Below are positions 42,403-48,456 of a stretch of 48,456 nt of DNA, piece by piece (the stretch's first letter is position 1; each line of letters starts with the position of its first letter). Where the stretch lies: contig JAHJPG010000056.1 of assembly GCA_018819925.1 (NCBI GenBank), forward strand, positions 1 to 48,456. Reading direction: 5' to 3'. The notes beneath the pieces were generated by a model that saw nothing but the letters and a program-made list of their open reading frames with translations, did no database searches and was not told where the DNA came from. Position numbers and translations under genes: made by a program. Source of the DNA: Pseudomonadota bacterium (GTDB lineage: Bacteria > Desulfobacterota > Desulfarculia > Desulfarculales > Desulfarculaceae).

Positions 42403-43335
42403 ATGACCACCCACATCAATCCCGACGTGATCCGCGTGGTGGGGGGCACCCCCCTGGTGCTGCTCGGCGAAAACTGCCTGGAGGGCATGGTGGCCACGGT
42501 CATCGCCAAGCTGGAGTACCAGAACCCCCTGGGTTCGGTGAAGGACCGCATCGCCGTGTCCATGATCGGCGCGGCCGAGGCCGAGGGCAGGATCGGCCGC
42601 GACACCCTCATCGTGGAGCCCACCAGCGGCAATACCGGCATCGGCCTGGCCTTTGTCTGCGCTCTGAAGAAATATCGGCTGCTTTTGACCATGCCCGAAT
42701 CCATGAGCCTGGAGCGGCGCCGGCTGCTCAAGCACTTGGGGGCCGAGCTGGTGCTCACCCCGGCGGCCCAGGGCATGAAGGGGGCCATCGACAAGGCCCG
42801 GGAGATTTTGGCCGAGAGCTCCAATGCCTTCATGCCCGACCAGTTCGCCAACCCGGCCAACCCGGCCGTCCACCGCAACACCACCGGTCCGGAAATTTGG
42901 CGCGACACCGGCGGAGCGGTGGACATCCTGGTGGCCGGAGTGGGCACCGGAGGCACCATCACCGGGGTCGGCGAATACATCAAGCCCCTGAAGCCCGGTT
43001 TCAAGGCCATCGCCGTGGAGCCGGCGGACAGCCCGGTCTTGAGCGGCGGCCAGCCGGGGCCCCACAAAATCCAGGGCATCGGGGCGGGCTTCGTGCCCCA
43101 GGTGCTGAGCCGGGAGATCATCGACGAGGTGATAACCGTGACCAACGATCAGGCCATGGACACCGCCCGCCTGCTGGCCCGCCACGAGGGCCTTTTGTGC
43201 GGCATAAGCTCCGGGGCGGCGGCCTGGGCCGCCTGGCAGGTGGCCCGCCGGCCGGAAAACGTGGGCAAGACCATCGTGGTGATCCTGCCCAGCACCGGAG
43301 AGCGCTACCAGTCCACCGAGCTGTATCTGGACTGA
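42403..43335 (+). CDS. cysK: Cysteine synthase (O-acetylserine sulfhydrylase)
   Basis: 310 residues from ATG 42403, chosen because AAAGGAA precedes it and the family start fits ([17 protein letters not shown]). PLP Lys47 is in [11 protein letters not shown]; the phosphate loop is [16 protein letters not shown] and the substrate loop [27 protein letters not shown] and [14 protein letters not shown] complete the signature. It makes cysteine from O-acetylserine and sulfide. It is directly after cysE and is followed two bases later by a palindromic repeat. Confidence 0.96.
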   Translation: MTTHINPDVIRVVGGTPLVLLGENCLEGMVATVIAKLEYQNPLGSVKDRIAVSMIGAAEAEGRIGRDTLIVEPTSGNTGIGLAFVCALKKYRLLLTMPESMSLERRRLLKHLGAELVLTPAAQGMKGAIDKAREILAESSNAFMPDQFANPANPAVHRNTTGPEIWRDTGGAVDILVAGVGTGGTITGVGEYIKPLKPGFKAIAVEPADSPVLSGGQPGPHKIQGIGAGFVPQVLSREIIDEVITVTNDQAMDTARLLARHEGLLCGISSGAAAWAAWQVARRPENVGKTIVVILPSTGERYQSTELYLD

Positions 43336-43336
43336 T

Positions 43337-43459
43337 CCGGCTTCGCCAGGCGGCGCTATGCTGCGTTGCGGGCGGCGCTCGCCTCCTCGGCGTATTGGCA
43401 TATACGCCTGCGGGTCTCGCTTGCCCGACGCCTTGTCTAACACCGCCTGGCTGTGCCGG
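43337..43459. repeat. 123-bp imperfect palindromic intergenic repeat, copy 4
   Basis: Begins CCGGCTTCGCCAGG one base after the cysK stop and ends CCTGGCTGTGCCGG. The centre is GGCGTAT ... ATACGCC, a perfect stem whose loop-closing pair is T-A, where copies 1 and 2 have G-C. Confidence 0.87.
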
Positions 43460-43543
43460 GTGGCTTCGCCACACCCCGCATGGCGGCGTTATCGGCCTCA
43501 CCCGTAGAAAATATTCGGGCTGAAAATTTGCCTTAAAAATTTG

Positions 43544-43575
43544 ATCCGGGGGCTTGCAACCGCCAGCCCCTGGAT
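43544..43575. promoter_or_regulatory. Hairpin or operator-like inverted repeat upstream of hsp20
   Basis: ATCCGGGGGCT (43544-43554) pairs with AGCCCCTGGAT (43565-43575), 10 Watson-Crick and one G-T pair, loop of 10. It is 70-100 bases before the hsp20 start in an AT-rich region. No CIRCE element or good sigma-32 promoter was seen. It could be an operator or a leader hairpin. Confidence 0.5.
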
Positions 43576-43644
43576 TAACTTTATGAATATAGCGACAACA
43601 TAGCATGCTGGAATAATAAGACAAAACCAGAAAGGAGGAGGACA

Positions 43645-44091
43645 ATGACCTACCTGGTTCCCTACCCGCAGTCCAGAGGAGTCAACCGCCTTCGCCGGGA
43701 GGTTGACGATCTTTTCAGCCGCTTTTTCGAGAGCGGACCACCCAAGGAACTTGGGGAGGCGGTCTTTATGCCCGCCCTGAACCTCAAGGAGACCGAAACC
43801 GCCTTTGAGGTGAGCGCCGAGGTGCCCGGGCTGAAACCCGAGGAGATCAAGGTGGAGTACGAGGATGGCGTGCTCACCCTGAGCGGCGAGAAAAAGGAAG
43901 AGCGCGAAGAGCACAAGGGCAATTACCACCTGGTGGAACGCCGCTTCGGCAGCTTCAGCCGAAGCGTCCGCCTGCCCAAGGAGGTGGACGTGGAGCAGCT
44001 CAAGGCCACCCACAAGGACGGCGTTTTGGTGGTGGAGCTTCCCAAGGCGGCCAAGAGCGCCGGCAAGACCATCGAGGTGAAGGCCGGCTGA
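43645..44091 (+). CDS. Hsp20 small heat-shock protein (alpha-crystallin family)
   Basis: 148 residues. The alpha-crystallin domain spans about 40-135: FMPALNLKETETAFEVSAEVPGLKPEEIKVEYEDGVLTLSGE style with the closing GVLVVELPKA and the RRFGSFSRSVRLPKEV block. It binds unfolding proteins in the cytoplasm without ATP. The AGGAGGAGG site is optimally placed. It forms its own transcription unit: an AT-rich upstream region with a hairpin, and a strong terminator after it. Confidence 0.95.
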   Translation: MTYLVPYPQSRGVNRLRREVDDLFSRFFESGPPKELGEAVFMPALNLKETETAFEVSAEVPGLKPEEIKVEYEDGVLTLSGEKKEEREEHKGNYHLVERRFGSFSRSVRLPKEVDVEQLKATHKDGVLVVELPKAAKSAGKTIEVKAG

Positions 44092-44112
44092 ACCAGCCGC
44101 CCCGGCATCCGG

Positions 44113-44143
44113 GCCCGCCCCTTTAGGGGTGGGCTTTTATTTT
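44113..44143 (+). terminator. Rho-independent terminator after hsp20
   Basis: Stem GCCCGCCCC (44113-44121) / GGGGTGGGC (44126-44134), one G-T pair, loop TTTA, followed by TTTTATTTT (44135-44143). Confidence 0.9.
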
Positions 44144-44242
44144 GGCCTCGGGTCCGCACCGCCATATGGGCAGGGCGCGCAAAACATGCTAAAAGGGATT
44201 ACCCGGTCTGGGGCCGGAAAACCTTTACGGAGTTGTTAGGTT

Positions 44243-44908
44243 ATGCGCGCTTTGTCCATCGCCGGCTTGGGCCTGTCCCTGCTCACTCTCATGGCCACCA
44301 TTTTCGCCTGCGGCGGCGGACCCAGCGCGGCGGAGTATTACCGCGACGAGTCCACCATGAACCTTTCGGCCTTTCCCCAGGCGGCCATTACCTACGGCAC
44401 CGGCCTGAACCAGTGGACCTACAGCAGCGGCGGCGGCAGCAGCAGCAGTGGCAGCGGCAGTAGCGACAGCAGCGGCGGCATCAAGGTGCAGCTGCGCCTG
44501 GACGTGGAGCGGGAGTTCAACTTCGAGATCAAACTTAGCAACCAGACCGGCGGGCCCATCACCATCGACTGGGCCCAGACCTACTACATCAACGGCAAGG
44601 GCTATAAATACAACGTGGCCCACCAGGGCGTGCCCTACTGGTCGCCGGTTAGCAAGCTGGTGCCCACCCAGGTGGGTCCGGGCCAGACCATCGAAGACGC
44701 CCTGCAACCGGCCCGCCAGCTAAAGCGCGATGGCCAGTGGGTGTTGGCCCCGCTCACCGATCCCCAGATCTCCCAGGGCGACTGGCCCAACCAGCTGACC
44801 ATCCTCATGCCCATCATCAGCAACGGGGTGGAGACGGTGCACCGCTTCGATATGGACATCGACGCCCTGGATCCCATGGATACCTGGGGTGGTCCTTGGT
44901 ACTACTAA
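44243..44908 (+). CDS. Putative lipoprotein with Ser/Gly linker
   Basis: 221 residues, lipobox TIFACGGG (Cys23). A low-complexity Ser/Gly run, encoded by repeated AGC and GGC codons, covers about residues 62-79 and separates the short N-terminus from a beta-rich domain (VQLRLDVEREFNFEIKLSN, then ITIDWAQTYYINGKGY and FDMDIDALDP). No domain recognised. It is 16 bases upstream of another lipoprotein gene and may form an operon with it. The repetitive tract could vary in length between strains. Confidence 0.75.
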   Translation: MRALSIAGLGLSLLTLMATIFACGGGPSAAEYYRDESTMNLSAFPQAAITYGTGLNQWTYSSGGGSSSSGSGSSDSSGGIKVQLRLDVEREFNFEIKLSNQTGGPITIDWAQTYYINGKGYKYNVAHQGVPYWSPVSKLVPTQVGPGQTIEDALQPARQLKRDGQWVLAPLTDPQISQGDWPNQLTILMPIISNGVETVHRFDMDIDALDPMDTWGGPWYY

Positions 44909-44924
44909 GCGCCGGAGTCCAGGG

Positions 44925-45473
44925 ATGGCCCACCGGGGACTGAAAAGGCTCCCGGCCGGGCCGTGCCTGTGCCTGCTGCTGGCCCTCGCCGCCGTTGCCT
45001 GCGCCGGCATGGGCACGGCGGACCCCGGGCCGGACCCGGCCAGGGTGCGGGTGCTCCTGGACCTGGCCGAGGACCGCAGCCAGTTCAACGTGTTCGACGA
45101 AACCACCCCCTACACCAGCTGGGATTGGGGGCTGTACCTGGAGCAGAACGGCCGCAACGTGCCCCTGCGTTTGGCCAAGCCCGAAGAGCTAAAGGTGATC
45201 CGCACCCCCCGCCTGGTGCGCGACACGGTGTTTTTGGCCCCACCGGGAAGGCACACCCTGCGCCTGATCGTGCAGGGCAGCGTGGGCGTGCGCGAAGGAC
45301 GCACCTACTGGCCCATCACCACGGTGTTGGTCAATCAAACCTTTGAAATGGAATTGAAGCCCGGCACGGGAACGACCCTCCGGCCCACCCGGATAAGAAG
45401 TAACCGGCGGGGCAATCCGGTGGACCCCCACGGCGGGCTGCCCCGGCCCACAGGAGGCTCTGCCTCAAGCTAG
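44925..45473 (+). CDS. Putative lipoprotein, paralog of the one at 28578
   Basis: 182 residues from ATG 44925 with GGAG eight bases upstream; lipobox AAVACAG (Cys26). It shares DPGPDPA, WDWGLYL and RLVRDTVFLAPPG blocks with the lipoprotein at 28578-29054, in the same order. The C-terminus (about 150-182) is a basic, Pro/Gly-rich extension absent from the paralog. Function unknown. Its stop shares the bases CTAG with the convergent tolC gene. Confidence 0.75.
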   Translation: MAHRGLKRLPAGPCLCLLLALAAVACAGMGTADPGPDPARVRVLLDLAEDRSQFNVFDETTPYTSWDWGLYLEQNGRNVPLRLAKPEELKVIRTPRLVRDTVFLAPPGRHTLRLIVQGSVGVREGRTYWPITTVLVNQTFEMELKPGTGTTLRPTRIRSNRRGNPVDPHGGLPRPTGGSASS

Positions 45474-46786
45474 CGGGAAGCCACCCGGCTGGCCTTCAGG
45501 GGCCGCCCGATGGCCCGCTCCAGGGCGGCGTAGGCCTGCAAGTATTCGTAACGGGTCTGCACCACCACGCTGCGGGCCTGGAACTGGCTCACCTGGGCGT
45601 CGGTGAACTCGATGGCGTTGCCCACTCCGGATTCATAGCGTCCCTGGGCCAGGCGGAAGTTCTCCTCCGCGTTTTCCCGCGCGGTTTCAGCCACCCCGAT
45701 ACGCTCGGCGGACTCCTTCAGCACCAGCCAAGTCTGCTCCACCTCCTGGGCTATGGACAGCTCCAGGTCCCGGAATTGAGCCTGACGCTGGCGCATCTGG
45801 GCCAGGTATTCGCTCACCTGGCCCTTGGTGAAAAAGCCCGAGAACAGCGACCAGTTAAGGGAGACTCCGGCGGTCCAGGCCTTGTCCAGGGGGAAGTCGC
45901 TGTCGGCAAAAGCGTAGCCGCCTTGGGCGTCCAGGCTGGGCCAATAACCCCCCCGGGCCGACTCCAGGCGTCCCTGGGAGGCCTTGATGGCCGCCTGCAG
46001 GCTGGCCGCCTCGGGCCTCTGCTTGAGGGCCTCGGCCACCAGGGGCTCCAGCTTGGCCGGCAGAGAGGGCCTGCCCTTCATGTCGGCCAGGGCGTAATCT
46101 CCGGGCCATGGGCGCTTGCCCATCACCCGTTCCAGGGACACCAGGGCCTCCCGCCGGCGATACTGGGCGCTTATCAGGGCCAGGCGGGCGTTGGCCAAAT
46201 CCACCAGGGCCCGGGTAACGTCGATTTTGGGCCTAAGGCCGGTGTCGTAGTAGCCCTTGGCCTGGGCCACGTGCTTGGCCTGGGAGTCCAGGGTTTTTTG
46301 GGCCACCTGCACCAGGTGCTGAGTCTTGAGCACTTCGAAGAATCTGGCCTTGACCTCCAGAATCACCTTTTCACGCTGGGTTATCAGGTCGTGCCGGCTG
46401 GCGGTCAACTCCTGGCGGCTGGCCTCCACCTTGCCCCCGGTCTGGCCGAAGTCGTAGATTTTTTGGGTGACGGCCACGTCGGCATCGTAATAGCTGTATT
46501 GGTCGCTGCTGGAGCCCTCCAGGGCGGCGATGCGCGACTGCTCGGTGTAGTTGCGGCTGTAGCCCGCCGAGCCGCTGACCTGGGGCCACCAGCGCGATGT
46601 GCTCTGGGTGAGGCGCCCCTCGGCCTGGGCCACCCCCTGGCGGGAGGCATCCAGGGTCGGGTTTTCCTTGAGGGCCAGGGACACCGCCTGGCCCAGGGTA
46701 AGCTCCCGCTCCGCTCCCGCCGCCGGGACCGCAGCCAGGGCCAACAGGCCCGCCAGCAATACCGCCCACAACCGCACCCTAGTCAT
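45470..46786 (-). CDS. TolC-family outer-membrane efflux protein
   Basis: 438 residues from ATG 46786, chosen because GGGAGG lies seven bases upstream and a signal peptide follows (LWAVLLAGLLALAAVPAAGA); a longer frame reaches into the repeat element. Two TolC halves are visible: LTLGQAVSLALKENPTLDASRQGVAQAE, then RPEAASLQAAIKASQGRLESARGGYWPSLDAQGGY and NWSLFSGFFTKGQ, with long coiled-coil helices. It forms an outer-membrane exit duct for a type I or RND exporter. No inner-membrane partner is adjacent. Its promoter region contains the second MITE-like element. Confidence 0.92.
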   Translation of the reverse strand: MTRVRLWAVLLAGLLALAAVPAAGAERELTLGQAVSLALKENPTLDASRQGVAQAEGRLTQSTSRWWPQVSGSAGYSRNYTEQSRIAALEGSSSDQYSYYDADVAVTQKIYDFGQTGGKVEASRQELTASRHDLITQREKVILEVKARFFEVLKTQHLVQVAQKTLDSQAKHVAQAKGYYDTGLRPKIDVTRALVDLANARLALISAQYRRREALVSLERVMGKRPWPGDYALADMKGRPSLPAKLEPLVAEALKQRPEAASLQAAIKASQGRLESARGGYWPSLDAQGGYAFADSDFPLDKAWTAGVSLNWSLFSGFFTKGQVSEYLAQMRQRQAQFRDLELSIAQEVEQTWLVLKESAERIGVAETARENAEENFRLAQGRYESGVGNAIEFTDAQVSQFQARSVVVQTRYEYLQAYAALERAIGRPLKASRVASR

Positions 46787-46828
46787 TGGCCAACCTCCCG
46801 GTCCAGACGGACCGTTCTTGTGATGGGC

Positions 46829-47013
46829 TAAACCCGGATATTTCATGAAGACTGGGTGGCAACAAACAACGAATTAAGATTTATACAGTCCTTGTGGAAA
46901 AAACGCCCACCTTGTGGCGATGCAGTTTGTGTCCGCTCCCGGCACAGCCAGCAACGCGGCATGCCGGTGGCTGGCGCAGCCGGACGCGCTGCCTTTATGA
47001 GATATCCGGGCTA
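46829..47013. mobile_element. 185-bp MITE-like element, deletion derivative
   Basis: The ends, ACCCGGATATTTCATGAAG at the left (from 46832) and CTTTATGAGATATCCGGGC at the right (to 47011), are imperfect inverted repeats related to those at 23394. The AT-rich left arm aligns with that element (TGGCAACAAAC, ACGAATT). The inner palindrome (46939-46983) keeps only its outer arms, CCGGCACAGCCAGC and GGCTGGCGCAGCCGG, lacking about 77 central bases. It lies between two minus-strand genes. Confidence 0.7.
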
Positions 47014-47039
47014 AAGCTTAGATGTAGGAGAGACCAAGG

Positions 47040-48456
47040 TCAATGGGCTACGGGCAACTGGCAGGCCGTGGGGTCATTTGGGTCGAAGCGACGGGCTTTG
47101 CCGCCGGGTGGGGCTCCCGCCGCCCGGGCCAAGCCGGGCAGCATGCCCTGGAACACCAGGTGGTGCAGGGGCCACACCCCGTACCAATAGGCCAGGCCCA
47201 TGAGACCCTTGGGCAAAAAGCTGGCCACCATGCGCGCCTGGCAGGCCTGGGGCCCCCGGGGCTCCAGGCTGATCTCCAGGGTGGCCTGGCCCGGCAGCTT
47301 CATCTGGGCCAGGAGCAACAGCCGCCGGGGGGGCTCCACGGCCAGCACCCGCCAGAAATCCAGGGCCTCGCCCACCCTGATTTCTCCGGCGCTGCGCCGC
47401 CCCCGGCCCAGGCCCACCCCGCCCACCAGCTTGTCCAGGGCCCCGCGCAGCTTCCACAGCCAGGTTTGGCGGTGCCAGCCCCGGCGGCCGCCCACCCCGG
47501 CCAGATGGGGCCAAACCTGTTCGGCGGGCAGGGGCACCTCCAGGCGGTAGCCTTCCCGGAACACCGTGCCCCCGGCAAAGGGGGCGTCGCCGCAGGTCAC
47601 CCACTCCGGCGGCGACAACTCGCCCGCATCCATCCAGCAGCTCTCCACCTGATCCTGGGCCAGGCGCTCCAGGGCGGTGCGGATGGCCTGGCGGCAGGTG
47701 ATGAGTTCCTGGGGGATGATGTCCCAGATGCGGTTTTCCCGGCAGACCACCGTGTTGCGCAGGCCCTCGGCCAGGGGGCGGCCCAGGCTGGCCGGCACCG
47801 GAGTGACCAGATGGATCCAATAGCTGCTCAGGCGGGGGCTGAACACCGGCACCGGGATGATGATGCGCGGCGCCAGGCCTTCCTCTTTAGCCAACATCTG
47901 GAACAACTCGGCATAGTTGTATACGTCCGGGCCGCCGATGTCATAGGTCTGGCCCGCCACCTCGTCGTGCTCCAGGCAGCCCAAGAGGTAGCCCAGGACG
48001 TTGCCGATGGCGATGGGCTGGCAGAGGCTGTGCACCCAGCGGGGGGTAATCATCACCGGCAGGCGCTCGCTCAAATAGCGCAACAGCTCGAAGGAGGCGC
48101 TGCCCGCCCCCAGGATCATGGCCGCCCGGAGCCAGGTGCAGGGCGCCTCCCCGGCTTGCAGGATGTGGCCCACTTCGGCCCGGGAACGCAGATGGTGGCT
48201 TATGTCGGGGCCCTCGGGCACCAGGCCGCCCAGGTAGACCAGGCGCTCCACCCCGGCGGCGGCCACGGCCAGGGACATGTTACGGGCCGCTTGGCGGTCG
48301 GCGGCGGCAAAGTCCTTGGTGCCGGGGTTCATGGAGTGCACCAGGTAGAAGGCGGCCCAGCAGCCCTTCATGCCCCGGGCCAGGGACAAGGGGTCCTTCA
48401 CGTCGCCCGGCACCAGTTCGCAGTTGGGGTGGTTGGCCCAGGGGCGGCAGGAGAGC
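47040..48456 (-). CDS. NmrA-like SDR fused to DUF2867, 5' end outside window
   Basis: At least 471 residues. The frame stays open to the window edge (SCRPWANHPNCELVPGDV precedes GTG 48413), so the Rossmann start with its GxxGxxG lies beyond the window. SDR features are CWAAFYLVHSM, AAAGVERLVYLGGLVPEG and AMILGAGSASFELLRYLSERLPVMITPRWV. The last 170 residues (PLPAEQVWPHLAGVGGRRGWHR, then FWRVLAVEPPRRLLLLAQMKLPG) fit DUF2867, a SRPBCC-like domain. Probable NAD(P)-binding oxidoreductase; substrate unknown. Confidence 0.88.
   Translation of the reverse strand, partial: LSCRPWANHPNCELVPGDVKDPLSLARGMKGCWAAFYLVHSMNPGTKDFAAADRQAARNMSLAVAAAGVERLVYLGGLVPEGPDISHHLRSRAEVGHILQAGEAPCTWLRAAMILGAGSASFELLRYLSERLPVMITPRWVHSLCQPIAIGNVLGYLLGCLEHDEVAGQTYDIGGPDVYNYAELFQMLAKEEGLAPRIIIPVPVFSPRLSSYWIHLVTPVPASLGRPLAEGLRNTVVCRENRIWDIIPQELITCRQAIRTALERLAQDQVESCWMDAGELSPPEWVTCGDAPFAGGTVFREGYRLEVPLPAEQVWPHLAGVGGRRGWHRQTWLWKLRGALDKLVGGVGLGRGRRSAGEIRVGEALDFWRVLAVEPPRRLLLLAQMKLPGQATLEISLEPRGPQACQARMVASFLPKGLMGLAYWYGVWPLHHLVFQGMLPGLARAAGAPPGGKARRFDPNDPTACQLPVAH

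Noticed and set aside
44400-44480. Simple-sequence tract as a phase-variation switch
   Set aside because: The AGC/GGC units are triplets in frame, so length changes would not switch the gene off; a flexible linker is simpler.
16951-47013. CRISPR array as an explanation for the repeated palindromes
   Set aside because: Copies are kilobases apart, in both orientations, with no regular spacers and no cas genes.

Overview
This window looks like chromosomal DNA of a high-GC, anaerobic, respiring bacterium, most likely a Desulfobacterota (former Deltaproteobacteria) member of the sulfate-reducer type. The clues are a Tmc-like transmembrane redox complex with a tetraheme cytochrome c3, heterodisulfide-reductase-like (CCG-domain) proteins, a 2-oxoacid:ferredoxin oxidoreductase, a NuoEF/HoxU-type NAD module and long GC-rich genes. 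No dsr, apr or sat gene lies in the window, so sulfate reduction is inferred from relatives and not shown. No rRNA, tRNA, CRISPR array, prophage or transposase gene was seen.

Layout. 1-2831: end of an ABC-2 exporter operon and a SagB-type double nitroreductase (both minus). 3013-8293: overlapping plus-strand run of two GH57 glucan enzymes and SfsA. 8298-9284: diguanylate cyclase with a degenerate receiver. 9730-12399: tmcC-tmcB-tmcA with a clear terminator. 12412-16931: DUF523/DUF1722 protein, class II photolyase, TruD and TrmB. 17113-21510: DJ-1/PfpI protein, membrane cytochrome b/Fe-S fusion plus HdrB-like partner, and a beta-propeller protein. 21714-25317: korA, korB and a periplasmic binding protein. 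25408-30026: PAS histidine kinase, degenerate ExeA-like ATPase, lipoprotein and HisF-like protein. 30132-34290: NAD module (HoxU-like, NuoF, NuoE) with a divergent LuxR-type regulator around a perfect 14-bp inverted repeat. 34471-40487: small lipoprotein, cation antiporter, TauE/SafE exporter, PII protein, FUSC transporter and lysoplasmalogenase-like protein. 40568-48456: TatT-like protein, cysE-cysK, Hsp20, two lipoproteins, TolC and a truncated NmrA/DUF2867 protein.

The functional core is electron transfer. Three separate modules (Tmc-like, NarI/HdrC-HdrB-like and NuoEF/HoxU-like) could link ferredoxin or NAD(H), fed for instance by KorAB, to the quinone pool and periplasmic cytochrome c. 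Their real partners are not in the window.

The most unusual non-coding content is a family of about 122-bp imperfect palindromes between genes (16951, 20478, 23502, 43337, a deleted copy at 46939 and a decayed one near 25320). Two of these sit inside larger MITE-like elements with shared terminal inverted repeats (23394-23653 and 46829-47013). The loop-closing stem pair changes compensatorily between copies, and one element supplies the stop codon of korA.
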